Origin: Prostheceraeus crozeri | Taxonomy: Eukaryota > Platyhelminthes > Polycladida > Euryleptidae | DNA length: 64,000 nucleotides | Direction: 5' to 3' | Assembly (NCBI GenBank): GCA_907163375.1 | Contig: CAJQUW010013643.1 | Span: 42,400 to 106,399 of the forward strand | Shown: positions 1-11,891 of the stretch, piece by piece | Layout: each line of letters starts with the position of its first letter | How positions within the stretch are numbered: the stretch's first letter is position 1 | The notes under the pieces: model-generated | Seen by the model: the letters and a program-made list of their open reading frames with translations, nothing else | What the model was told of the DNA's origin: nothing | Database searches by the model: none | Program-made: the position numbers and the translations under genes

Positions 1-3000
1 AATCAATGCTCTATCTGGCTCAAAAGATATCGTCGGAGCTCCCACAGAGAAAACTATCAGTTATCTATGCAGTTAACAAGGCGATTACCAGGAACATTCC
101 TTACGCCAAAATCGTTCTTGACCGCTTTTTTTTACTGGATCAACACTTTCTTTGATAAACAAAAAATCTTTACTTATCCGATGTAAATAGCTATATATTA
201 AAATATTCATGACTCCTGCATCGTACCATAATACTTGATTCAGCGACTGTCAAACTAAAACACAAATGTCACTATTGGTCTCTTGTAGATAGATGGTGAA
301 TACATCTCTCTGATGCACTGGTACAGGAAATATGCTGAGCTCTATTTGAAATGTTAGGATTACAGGCCTTCTAAGATCTTATATATAGAAAACACTGTGT
401 TTCACTGTGCTCTGATTTCATTTCTGTCAATTATTATCCACCAAACATTTGCAGATGATAATTTAATTATTCGTATATAATATTAATTTGATTTAGTATC
501 TAACAAATCGGTTATGAAAAATTTTCTTGCAGAGAAACAAAATCAATGCACACTTGTGAATTAGAATTCGAGACCTTCATCTAGGAAAAATAACTTATGT
601 ATTACTATCCTATATACGATTTAAAGAAACTAATTAACTTCAGTTTACTCAATTATAATGGAAAAAATCTGAGCCGTGGTGATATGATGATGTAATGAAT
701 GATAATTGGAAATGATAAAACACCATAAGCTTTTCATCTAACCAGCTTTCAAATTAGCAAAAACCGGTAATTCTATCGACTCATTGAGCGCCAAAAATCG
801 ATATATCAATTCCAATCCACCACCGTTTGAATAATGAAAACTTAGTTAACGAAAGGAAAGCCGCTGAGAAACGCTTATGGGAGTTAAATCAATATTTCAC
901 AAAGTGATTAGGATTTTCACTAACTTTCCACTTCCAAAGTAGAAATTTTAAGTACTATACCTGCAGGTAGTCTGGGGAAAACGCCCACTGGTGAAAGAGA
1001 TAATGCTCGTTAATCAAATAAATACTTCGAGAAGAAGTTCTGTTAAAGAAATGTTTAATGAATCTTCCCTCTACCATTAGAAAGAATCATTAAATTAGAG
1101 CAATGAAAGAAAAATGAAATGATCATTTATTAACAGTACGTTGGTTGATCCACGTCACACAGAGATCTGACAGGCTTTACGAACTAATTTTAAATTGATT
1201 GGTAAATTCTAGTATTTGGCGTGTTTTGAGGAGCGCATAGAGACTCCTTGGGTTCCAGACTGTAGAGCACAGTGGAATATGAGTGAGCAAGGAAACAAAA
1301 TGATATTCTGGGACATTCTTCTCTATGGGAGACGTCGAATTAAACACTTGAGGAAATAGTGTTGGATCAATAAGCAATACTTGTTTCGTTCAGTCGTATG
1401 AAACAGCTTGCACTCAACTTTACCAATCGTCACTGAAGAACTCAATTGGCGAAGCGCTTTCAGAATAATGTAGTATTGATTGACATATAATTGCTATAGT
1501 GCTTGCTTCAATTTCCCTGAAATACACGCACAGACAAATATTTATTGTACACGCAATAAGTCTAATTGAATTGACAATGTAGGAGGGTGAGACAACGATT
1601 AAAGGGAAGCTAATGTAAAACATACGAATTACACAGCTTGCAATAACGGTACTGCTGAGTCTACTGCATTACAGTTCCTTAAGTTGCTGAAACAACGCTT
1701 GTGACCAATTGCAAGTGAACGGAAATCGACATACGATTTTAGAGTCAATTTTGATTTTCATGATTTAATTGACTGGTGAAAGGATATTAAAAAACCGAAT
1801 ATTAAAAATTGTTTGATGACGTTGATCTTAAAGAATTTTTATACTCATTACATGCTTATCACACATTCTTCAGTACAGCTATCTAGAAATTTGAGATCCT
1901 CAGTTTCTAAGTAAATAAAACTCATAAATTGCAAACATAACATTTGCAAATAGGATGCCATAAGACAAAAATGGCCAGAAAGTTAATGATGACATTAACA
2001 CCAGTTAATGAAAACTACAGTGACCTCTTGCTATTTGTCACACATGAATTTGAGCGCAATTTGAATTACTGCACCAAAATTTTCTGTTACTTATTGTGTC
2101 AAGTTATTGAACAAAGCTATGAAAAGTATAAAAGAATATTGCAAGTATCTAGAATTACCACTTCAATCAATCAAGTACCCACGAAATGATCGAAAATACG
2201 TAAGTCTCTTATTAGAGAATAAGATAGCATGTAGGTATTCAGAGATAATGAATTGCTTAGTACAAGCATTTATCCAAGTGCAGTTTATGCAACGCATCTT
2301 GACACCAAAACAAATAATACAAACAGTCATAATTATATGAAGTGAACTATACATTGTTACGAGCAAACTGAAAATAATTACATCTGTGCACTGTCCTAAA
2401 TTGAGAAAAGAACAACTGCTGTTTACATTTGAAAGGAACTCGGTAATTCTAATATTATGCAATGTCCTGAATGAACTTCCTTTCCTATATATATTCTCGT
2501 TTACTTTTAACCGTTGATGCTCTAGTTATATACGTATCAACAATTTGAGACCAGCATTGCAAAACTAAAACTATATAACAGTTAAGTATTTTTCATCAAT
2601 GTTTCGTAATCGTGATTCTTTACAGATCTTCCTATGTTATCAGAGGAACTTGAATGATCGTTTACCACGTTCAAGTATAAATTCCGAACCGCATACATGG
2701 GCAAACATGATATTTATTGAATTTTTTTCTATAGATACCAATGAGATAAACCTCACATTTGATATCGTGAGACTTTTTCTAATCTTCCTTCTCGATCTAA
2801 ATCATAGTGCAATTTTGAATAGAGAGTGTCTTAACTCGCTCGACAAAAGCGATTTTTTTTATTCAGACGACAGCTTCGTTCTTCACCGATCCAGCACAAT
2901 TATGCCTCCTAGCACGTTTCAGGTTATTGATAAGCATTGTCTTTTAGATATAAAGACAGCATTCACCATTGACAATATCTAAAATTTAGAAATTTCCAAT

Positions 3001-3692
3001 AATTATTACAAGTAAAATTCATAAAAGTAAAAGGAATGTTGAAAAATACAAGATATTTGTTATCTCGATATCAGTCTTTCCATGATGCCGTAGGCCTACT
3101 GCCGGGAACAGCGAATTTGAACAACCAATTTAGGCTGCTACTTCTTGCACCTCATTAACATTCATGCTTGTATTACACAACTTCAATCGTGTACATATTT
3201 TAGAGGTGAGTAATTCCCAGAATCTCATACATGAAGAGAGCTAGCACGAGTGAAGGAGAGCAGGCTATTTGACAATGTGGCATAGGAAAATTTTAATTGA
3301 AGTAAAAGATTATGGCTTTAGATGAATTTTTCCTCGCATAAAGGTAATCAGCGCGTGAATTTAGGTGTCACTATATAAGAGCCATATTTAAGCAAGTTTG
3401 TCTTTGAATTGTTTCAATTTGCTGCATGACAATCAAGCATGACATTTGAGACTAGACCAAAGGCATCGCAGCGTTCTAGCTAAGTCTGGCCAAAAATAGC
3501 ACAGTCCAAAGAGTCCCGGCTGGTGGGTGAACAGAGACGTTAAAAAGCTTCCTTTTTTTTATTATAAATCTTGATCCTCAGTAATTATTACTTAGGTATT
3601 ATCATATTGGTATCAAAAATAATGATTGAATCAATTCGATTTGATCTTTCACAACATGAACACTGACTTATCTCCACAATTCAAGCTCTCAC
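1..3692 (-). other. Esrp intron, 3'-most part in window
   Basis: This is AT-rich sequence downstream of the last Esrp exon that I can place. I looked on both strands for the C-terminal Esrp segment (Pro/Tyr-rich linker and a final RRM-like helix with a V-R-M-Q-G-L type motif) and did not find it, so the gene probably continues past the left edge. Open frames here, such as 2599-2982 on the plus strand, show no recognisable domain or coding texture. No repeat or RNA gene was recognised. Confidence 0.5.
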
Positions 3693-3975
3693 CTGCTGTA
3701 GCCGGGGACAATAAGGCCGGCCGATTGAATAATGCAGCCGCAGCCATGGCTGCGGCAGGATTTGGAAGAGTGGGAGTTCCTGAGTTGACAGCCCCAGGGC
3801 TACCGCAAGTCAAGCCAGCAAAATGACTGACTTCTGAAGGAGAACACATAACTACATCAACTTGCGAACGCTTCCCGTTTGTGAGATAGAACATTTTCTT
3901 GTGCTTAGCTTCGACAGCTGCCATTGCCGTGAGATCGGATGTCATCTGAATGATTGCCTCTCCAGCTGGCTGACC
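3693..3975 (-). CDS. Esrp: Esrp exon: second half of RRM3 and alanine-rich linker
   Basis: This exon continues the third quasi-RRM of the ESRP/fusilli splicing regulator. It opens in phase 0 after a TTTCAG acceptor with GQPAGEAIIQM, which holds the RNP1-like strand (human ESRP1 has GRPSGDAFIQM at this point). It then runs through KHKKMFYLTNGKRSQVDVV, equivalent to the KCHKKNMKDRYVEVF segment, and into an Ala-rich stretch with PAAAMAAAALFNRP. The frame stays open to 3649, but a strong CAG|GTGAGA donor lies at 3693/3692, so I end the exon there in phase 1. The remaining C-terminal exons are not visible. Family knowledge: ESRP proteins bind GU-rich motifs in pre-mRNA and drive epithelial splice choices in the nucleus. 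The two neighbouring residues 'SP' and Gly-rich turns suggest a flexible linker. Confidence 0.9.
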
Positions 3976-4872
3976 CTGAAACAAAGAAATGTTGACAGAA
4001 TAAACAAGACATGATGCATAGAATGCACGATAGGTTTTCTAGAATTAATAGAATAGAACCATTTTCAGAAATATCAACGGCATTTTATGCAATTAAGTAG
4101 AAGAGTATTAGTTTCATTCGGACTAGGGCCTACTCGCACTCACAAAATATTAGACCAAGTGTTCAACACGGCATGATGATTCCCTAAAATCCGTAAATTC
4201 CCTGCTTTTGATCGATAAATTGCAGATGTTGATTTATATTTCATCTATGCCCTATTATATATGTCTTGTCGCGCAATATCAAGTGAATTATTTAATTTGT
4301 TACGTCGTTTGAACAGGCTGCGGTCGTCAGCCATCCCCTGGTCGAGGTTTTGAGGTGACCGAGGGGCTGATTTGCTATAATCGAATGTAAGACCATGGAG
4401 ATGAATTAGACGATCCGTCAGGGTTGACTGACCTTAGTGTATCAGAATCCTTTCTGACCATATCTATAATTTAAAAACAATGCTAGTAAAATTAAAACTA
4501 CATGTAAATTACAAACTCAAATGTTAATAATTACACTTCATTTCAACAACGATAAATCTTGCCGGTGAAAATTTTCATGCATTGCATCAGTTGTATGCCA
4601 CACATTCATTGGTTGATATGAGAGCATAACACAGGCAAAGTCACTTCTCCATATAAACAATTGAAAGCGTAAGTTTAACATATAGGAACTGCTGCTTACA
4701 ATTTTGGTAATAGTGTTCGTCTAAATTGCAGTTGCATTCTAAGAACTATCAAGAAAAATACTTTGATAATCAAAAGACATGGCAGTCTCCATCTTATTGA
4801 CTTTTTTAGAAGGTTTTGCACACCAGATATTTGGTTGAATTTGAAAATATTGTTCTTGAGATGGCCTAACTA

Positions 4873-5923
4873 TTCAAAGGAATGAAGTTAGCATTAACTC
4901 CTGTGTTGACTTTTTCAGATAATTTGCTCGCATCTCAAGATTATCGTGCAAGTACATTCTCCAACCAGGAATTTGCTCATCAACAACCCGAAATCCTAAA
5001 ATTACAGGAAATAGGAGAAAACATTACTAGAACATAAAAAGTTAATGCTAGCATTAATGCTAACTTCAAAGACCATTTAAACCAATTTGCTCTCCACTTA
5101 CAATAGTGTAACATTAACAAACAGCTTATTTCCAAATTTCTCGCATGTTCTCCAATCCTTCCTATCCTTCAAATGTATAGAACACACATTTGCGGCTCGA
5201 AATCTACCGAGAATTAATGATAAAGTTGATGCTAACTTCATAGGACATCAAGATCATTTTGCTCGATCGCACAAATGACTCAGGATTGACAATTGGGTCA
5301 TTCACGAATTTCTCGCATGTTTAGGATTACCTGACGGTACTACAGCAACACAGAATAGCGATCTATGTATCGAAAATATCATACATTCATTAAAAAGGTT
5401 GACAATAACTTTTTAATTGATGTACGATATTTTCGATACATAGATCGCTGTTCTGTGTTGCTGTAGTACCGTCAGGTAATCCTAAACATGCGAGCAAATA
5501 CAGGAATGATCCTTTTGACAATCATGAGTCGTCTATACGAGCGAACAAGTTGATTTTGATATACTATGGAGTTAGCATAACCTTTGTCATTAATTCTCGG
5601 TTGATTTCGAGGAGAAAATGTATTTCCTATGTATTTGAAGGATAGGAAGGATAGGAAAACATGCGAGAAATTTGGAAATAAGCTGTTTGTTAATGCTACA
5701 CTATTGTAAGTGGCAATCAAATTGGTTTAAATGGTCTATGAAGTTAGCATTAATGATAGCATTAGCTTTTTATGTTCTAGTAATGTTTTCTCCTATTTCC
5801 TGTAATTTTAGGATTTTGGGTTGTTGATGAGCAAATTCCTGATTGGAGAATGCACTTGCACGTTAATCTGAGACGCGAGCAAATTATCTGAAAAAAAGTT
5901 TATGTTAACTTCATTGCCTTTAA
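4873..5923. repeat. 1.05-kb foldback (long inverted repeat) element
   Basis: Two arms of about 520 bp (4873-5398 and 5408-5923) are inverted copies separated by roughly 9 bp. The outer ends read GGAATGAAGTTAGCATTAAC on the left and, reverse complemented, GGCAATGAAGTTAACATAAA on the right. The inner ends share CGATCTATGTATCGAAAATATC. Small indels and substitutions between arms give an estimated identity of 85-90% by eye. There is no transposase. It resembles a foldback or large palindromic MITE, or two head-to-head insertions of one element. The transcript of Esrp would carry it as a very long hairpin. The small open frames in the arms are mirror images of each other and are not genes. Confidence 0.92.
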
Positions 5924-8034
5924 CTTCCCAGGGATTCTGAGTAAAGAAAATTTGTGTTCATCAATAGGTAAGATAAATATTGAATCAATATTAATCAGAG
6001 GTGCATCAATTTTGTAGATAGTACTGATCTAGTGGTTAATGTATTTATCAATTTTAACCAATTAATATGCAAGGCCTGTACGGGTTTTTAACTTTATTGA
6101 TGCATAAAGTCAGTTTTATCTTCAGTCAAAGGCTAGTTGCGTGGGGACATGGCACCTTACCTTACTTGATGGCTGCGGCGCCACTATCTGTCGCTGGTGA
6201 TTTCTTAAATAAGCCCATTCACTTATGAATCGCCTCCTTCATGTGTAATAGTTTCACATTCAATAACCGAACTATTGTGAGAAGTGCTAGCCAGTAATTG
6301 TCTGATCCGTGATATGGTAAGCTTATTATCGAAAGAAAGATAAGCAAATAATATCACCGGCTAAAATGTGGGAACTTTTGATCCTTGTGATGCATGAGAA
6401 TAGTTAATTGTAATTAACACCGCTGTTATATTCTGGCAAAAGAATTTACAGAAACGCTCACATGAGATTTAACAGATGACAATTCTTAAGAAAGAAATGA
6501 CAGTAATTACGGCATCCAGATTTGTATACACCATTATTAATTGCAGATTGTTACATAACTTCCTCCATCAACATGCGGTGTCCCGCACCAACATGTTTGT
6601 GCAAAATGGGGAGACTGAACAATCACCATCTGATTTTGAATGAAATGAGTTGCTTAGAATTCAGAGAACTAGTGATGAATTAAGAATATCAAATTATACA
6701 TCATTATTCGTTTCTTTTGACTTGACAATTTGAAACTTGCAATTCGAAAATTGCCTATTCAAATTGTGATGATGGAAAAGGTGACAGATCTAAGTCAGCC
6801 ATGAATGGTGTTGTGACTGATAAAGGACAACTTGGTTGATGCTATTTTTGACAGCAATAATGATGCTGAAGATCTTGACTGTTCTACTCTTTTGAAATCG
6901 TTCAAAGTTGCAATTGCTTTGATATCATCAATGCTTGAAAAGTGTACCTAATTTCACTTGTACAAAAACATTGAATTGTGATAGGTGAGAAATTATACAA
7001 ATTTCTCACGATCTGGCGCATTTCCTCTTGCCCCCACCGGTTTTACAGAGATCTACCGCAGAACATTTGTCACTTTGAGACTAAACATGCACTTTCCGCA
7101 AAATATAACTTTATGAAATCTGGAACCCTTTAATTTTCACACAAACATACCTACGAGAGCATTGAGCAAAGCGAATACACGACGTACATGAATGCATATA
7201 AATGCATCATCCTTCACATGAAAGCATGTGGTTGTACAAAATGTGTGTGTACGCGCATTGCATACTTTGTAAATCAAGGTACTGGGAAGGCTTAATCCGA
7301 TTGCATTCTGCACTTTTACTCCTTTTCATGTAATCTTAGCTGTCTTTGGTATATGATTGATTCAATAGTTCACAGTTTCTACAGATTTTAAAAACTGGCA
7401 AAATATTGATATGGCCGAATAACATAGCTGTTTTGACATTCTCAGCAAACACCGGTAGTCAATTTATCCATTGCATTTTCATACAATAGAATAATTGCGA
7501 CTGATGTTCTCCACTTTTAGCACCCTAGTTTTCTTATCTGCATATCGTCTGTTCCACAATAATCTGTTCTTCTAGAATATCTAAAAAAAGTAAGCGCTTT
7601 AAAAGACGATTGTATCAGCTGTGAAATGAACGCATTTATTACGAGAGAATCTATCGTCATGTATGCATGCATGCATGAGCGCCATGTTTTCATGAGCTTC
7701 ATTTTAGTTTGATGTTCAATATAGTATATCGTGCCGACAAACACACGACTGATTAATCAATGGAAGATTGGTTATGTCGTCAATATATAGGGGATGACTT
7801 ACAATACACCACTGGATAGTCACACAAGAATTGTTTAACATCTAATTACTGTATTTCTACTTTTGCGGTTTTAAAGAATTCTTCTTTCAATTTTAACTTT
7901 TCCTTGTTTGTAGTGTACGCAGATTCCTTAATACTGATCATAGAATGTTGAATCAATCCTTCTAGAGAGCTTCATCACATACAGATCATTCAAGCACCTT
8001 AGCTATGTAACTTCTACCTCTCAAAATCATAAAT

Positions 8035-8138
8035 CGGGGTACCTCATGTGAACAAACTCGAACCGTGAACTTTCTGTATTTTTCAACCAAGGGTGGTCTT
8101 CACCAACTGCGCTATCCAACTGCCGAAGTCCAACACCA
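8035..8138 (-). mobile_element. tRNA-derived SINE head
   Basis: Reading the minus strand, 8114-8103 is TAGCGCAGTTGG, an exact fit to the RNA polymerase III A box. 8064-8054 is GGTTCGAGTTT, a close B box, at tRNA-like spacing. The region between them cannot fold into a full functional tRNA with a 3' acceptor, so this is a SINE head and not a tRNA gene. The body and tail beyond about 8035 are not delimited. Confidence 0.7.
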
Positions 8139-8494
8139 ACCAGGCTACGAGTCAATTGTTAGTTGAGTCAAATGCTAATGATTGACTTTTTCACGAGTTC
8201 TATTCATTTAAGAACTGCTCAACCCACTGATCAGAACAATATTGAATCAGTGATTCTATGGATTGTTAAAAGTTTTCTCTCCTCATTAGGACTTCATTTA
8301 ATACCTTTAATTGCTATGAACTCTGCTGAATTTTAAATATTATAACAGTGAATTAGCGCTGATTTATTCAAATCCTTTAGAAATGACCTATCTCTAATAA
8401 TATGTCCCAAAGCTGTAGTTAATTTCTGGATGAATTATATGGATAAGGGCAGAATAGCCATCCGTTCAATAATTTCATACGGCCTAAAACTTAC

Positions 8495-8944
8495 CAATGC
8501 ATTGTAAACGAGATGCACACCTTGATACACGATGTGCTGAGAGTGATGCTCCAAAAAGGTCAAAATATCGGCCACAGTTGCATCAACAGGCATGCCTCGC
8601 ACTCGTATAAATCCTTTTGCGCTACCAAAACTCAATGAAGGATTCAAAAGTGACAACGGCGTTACTGGGACTAATCCATTTTGAGTAGAAATATCTGGTT
8701 CAGGTGGTGGTGGGTTCATGATTGTGTTCATTACTTGATTGACTTCGGCTGGTGTGGATTTGAATAATTCGATATATCGTGTACCAATGTGCTGGCGATG
8801 ACTCAAAAGGGCCCGCTCCGCAACGACTTCCGATGGAAAGATGACAAATGCATCACCAGTTGCTCTTCCGTCCTTATGATTGACAAATAAAATGCCATCC
8901 GCGTCAAATTGAACAGGACAATTGGCGTTCGCGAAAAATTCCAA
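8495..8944 (-). CDS. Esrp: Esrp exon: RRM2 body, linker and first half of RRM3
   Basis: This is a 150-codon exon in phase 0 at both ends. After a CTTTCAG acceptor it starts LEFFANANCPV, completing the first helix of RRM2 (human ESRP1: FFGQHCPI). The RNP1-like strand follows as RATGDAFVIF, then TRYIELFKSTPAEVNQV, nearly identical to the vertebrate KRYIELFRSTAAEVQQV. A proline-rich linker (NPPPPEPDI) precedes RRM3, whose RNP2-like strand is FIRVRGMPVDATVADILTF. The exon ends VHLVYNAL at a GTAAGT donor. Quasi-RRMs lack the usual aromatic RNP residues and bind G-rich RNA through loops. The short RNP motifs (VRG.P, GDAFV) fit that class. The order and spacing identify ESRP and not hnRNP F/H. Confidence 0.96.
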
Positions 8945-10607
8945 CTGAAAGTAATAATAAACACGTTTGCAACTGAAAGGTATTTCATGGAAATAGCAAA
9001 TATGCACCTAATGTTTTCTCTGTGTTTTGAGTGTGCCAAGAAGTGATATCAACTGTTGAAGAAGGATGTTCATATTGCTGTAGTGAGATCTATTAGAAAT
9101 TCGTCTGTGTTAGATGAAAGCAGTGTCGATGGATGGAAATATTTAAAAGACTGTTTGAGCGCGCGGACTGCTTGTGTTTGTCATTAGTTTATATCAGCAT
9201 AAGACATGCAGATACCATTTGTCAGTTTGCACATGCCATTTGACCCGTCACAGTCGAAGACAGATTGCGTCTGCTGATTATTATTGCCTGTTTCCAGAAA
9301 GAGTTGCACCATAGTCTAATTACTAGCATGCGCAATAGTGAATTTCCCCAACTTTGACCAACTAAAATAGATAGTAATCAAGACTATACACACTACCAAC
9401 AAGTGAAGAGATCACTGGGATGAAGAGTTTTGTCGATTTTTATTTTTTCAAAATAATATAGAGATCAAAAGTTAATAAGTTCATCAGCTTGTTTCAAAAG
9501 CATTGACAGATTAGCTACAAATTTGTTGACCTTCGTTTTACAATTGCAAAAATCATTTTTACGTTCACATTATTTCTACAGTGACGGGTAATTTGACAGA
9601 TAAGAAACAGATAGTACGAAAACCAAATTTCATTCCGACATCTCTCTCCTTAAAGCATGCTACTGATTGATACCAATTCAGGATTGCTCCTTGCTGAACA
9701 AAATTTTGACCATAATATTTAATCGTATAATTATGACCATGCATCGGTAAAGAAAACACCATTTACCGTATATCATTTTCACGGTTCGAGTAAATTTATA
9801 CTTGTTCTAATGAATTCTGGGCTCAAAAGCAGTTCCCTGACCATATTTGGTTCACACTTTCATTTGTGCTTGATATTTGTATTTGTAAAATTCGTGACTT
9901 AATTATATATAAAATGATGAATTCATACATTCTAAAATTCATTTTTCATGTTTGACAAATGGAGCATAACCACTGGACTAGTGAACAAATGAAATCATCG
10001 ACGCCATTTGATGACACATAGCTGTTTTTCACCAACTGAAAGCAGTAGGATATCTTTGATCATTTCAAGTAACGTTCTCTTTACTGGCTGCAATTTGAGA
10101 TTGTAGAATGAAATTGATCAATTGTTTTGGCAAAATGATTTTGTTTTGAACATATTCATATATAAACTGAGGTGCAAATATGTCGATCCATATTTTCATT
10201 CGACAATTTGCATAACAATGATCAATGACATTTAGAATTTTCTCCTATAATAAAATGAAAGTGCCTTTAAAGAAAAGCACAATATGCTTTCAAAATCGCA
10301 TGTAAGTAAGTACTGAAGGGCTTTTTCTTGTAAAATTGATTCAAGAGATCATAATATTAATTACATCATCCCATTTGAAAGATGAATTTAGGAAATGCAG
10401 AAAACGCTTTAATTTTAACATTTGAAAGTCGACAAGCATATGGTAGTGGAACTGCATCAGCGGCGAATTCTATGATGCAAAATGTATTCCCTTAGCAGTT
10501 TAAGGGTGTTTCACTGCTTTTTGTGTATATAGTAAAGAACAGATCTGAACACTTGCATAATGACATGCCGCCTGACCGTATGACTTAAACTTCAATATTT
10601 GAAGTAT

Positions 10608-10940
10608 TCAAAGAAATCCATGAGCTGCAAGGATAATTTGCCTGAAAAGGAAACCAGTCCCTGCTCTACGATAACCTTGTTCACCTTCACCACTTGTCAC
10701 GGTCAAAGGGTATCTAAGAAGCCTTTTTTTGCTTGACCAACGAGGGTTATCTTCAAAATGAACAACACCAATTAAAGAGCTATCATCGTGAAATTGCAGA
10801 AGTGATTGTTAATGAACACTTAACTATATATGTTTTCCTACTTTCGCACACAAAACGTGTCAGGACGAACACCAGTTTCACCTGTTACAGAAGAAACACC
10901 ATTTATCCACATAGGATTATCTTGTACTTTTGTTTATAGA
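10608..10940 (-). pseudogene. Decayed protein-coding relic, family unknown
   Basis: Two adjacent minus-strand frames have coding texture that random AT-rich intron DNA would not. The one at 10808-10608 has no start codon. It includes the segments HFEDNPRWSSKKRLLRYPLT and GEGEQGYRRAGTGFLF, followed by IILAAHGFL. The neighbouring frame at about 10930-10850 contains NGVSSVTGETGVRPDTF. The G-T-G-F and A-A-H pattern vaguely recalls the N-terminal barrel of trypsin-fold proteases, but I do not recognise a family. It may be a mobile-element or host-gene remnant. It lies in an Esrp intron and shows no splice signals linking it to that gene. Confidence 0.35.
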
Positions 10941-11822
10941 AAGCAAGCATGTGCTCCATTCATCACGTTGCTATTCTTTAGAGCTGTGAGAAATGAAATT
11001 GGGTCAACATTGCACCTTGTGTTATCAGAAAGCAACTGTCAACAACACCTGAGTGCCTCCAGTGGCCTACCAACCGGTTCTAAGACCAAGAATGAGAATA
11101 ACTTACAAGAAAACTCGCGAGTTCTAGTAGGCGATAGTAGTAAGTGTAGCAGAATAAGGTTTGAGGGGAGGTTATTATCAAAAAACAATGATCACCTTCA
11201 AACTGCAATTCGCAAAAACAACCAAAAATATGTCGTTTTCAAAACGATAGTGAGCATGGTGCTCGACTGATCACCCATTTCCGGCCGTTACCGGGCTTAC
11301 CTGATGTACAAGGACTTTGCCAGAACAAGGCAGGACCTTATACTCCCACAAGGGTGAAAAAGGGTGGTACCCGCTGAAAGAAATGTGATATTACAACATT
11401 GTTCTTGAGAACTGATAGTACTTATATTCGTTTTCAGATGACAGCTGGTTCACTAAGTTTTCGAAGTCTATGGTTAATGAAGATCTGCTCTAGCGGTTTC
11501 GAACGTAATTCCTCTGTTTGACGAGTATACATGTAGTTAACAATACTGGTGTGACTCGAATACAAATAATATAGCTTAAAATTTGCAATTTATATAATTT
11601 ATAATGTTAGTCCATGTGACGCATAATGAAACATGTTCCTCAAGTTACAAGAGAATATACATAGTGATCATCATGTAACGCATTACAGACATCGGCAAAT
11701 TCGCCAATTCGAATTAACTTGGTAGTATTTTGAATTTCAAATGATGGCATGTCCACCGCATCTTGACTCAGTTGTGGAAAATTTCAGATCCTATGTATGT
11801 TTCAATGAAGATATATTACCGT

Positions 11823-11891
11823 ACCTTTCAAATGACAACCCAAATCGCCGGCGCGTAGCGCCAGACGATTGAGGCTGATCATTTGAAAGGT
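11823..11891. repeat. 69-bp imperfect palindrome
   Basis: ACCTTTCAAATGA on the left pairs with its reverse complement TCATTTGAAAGGT on the right. Inner arms (CAATCGCCGGCGC-like against GCGCCAGACGATTG) continue the pairing to a GC-rich loop. It looks like a solo terminal end or a minimal MITE. No target duplication was recognised. Confidence 0.55.

Larger units (their letters stand above)
3976..8494 (-). other. Esrp intron within RRM3, with foldback element and SINE
   Basis: This 4.5-kb intron interrupts RRM3 between VHLVYNAL and GQPAGEA, in phase 0. It has consensus ends (GTAAGT and TTTCAG on the minus strand). It contains the long foldback element at 4873-5923 and the tRNA-derived SINE near 8035-8138, both listed separately. 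The rest is AT-rich with no gene that I can support. Confidence 0.85.

Noticed and set aside
1-156. Plus-strand open frame at the left edge
   Set aside because: It is short, cut by the window edge, and matches no family that I recognise.
2599-2982. 127-codon plus-strand open frame
   Set aside because: No domain, no splice signals, and hydrophobic low-complexity composition typical of translated AT-rich sequence.
4328-4369. 42-bp GC-rich hairpin (CAGCCATCCCCTGGTC paired with GACCGAGGGGCTG)
   Set aside because: Imperfect pairing and no tRNA boxes or copies elsewhere in the window.
8035-8138. Functional tRNA gene
   Set aside because: A and B boxes are good, but no acceptor stem or canonical cloverleaf can be drawn, so a SINE head is the better call.
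10830-11270. 146-codon plus-strand open frame
   Set aside because: It overlaps the minus-strand coding relic, and the translation has no recognisable domain or consistent coding texture.
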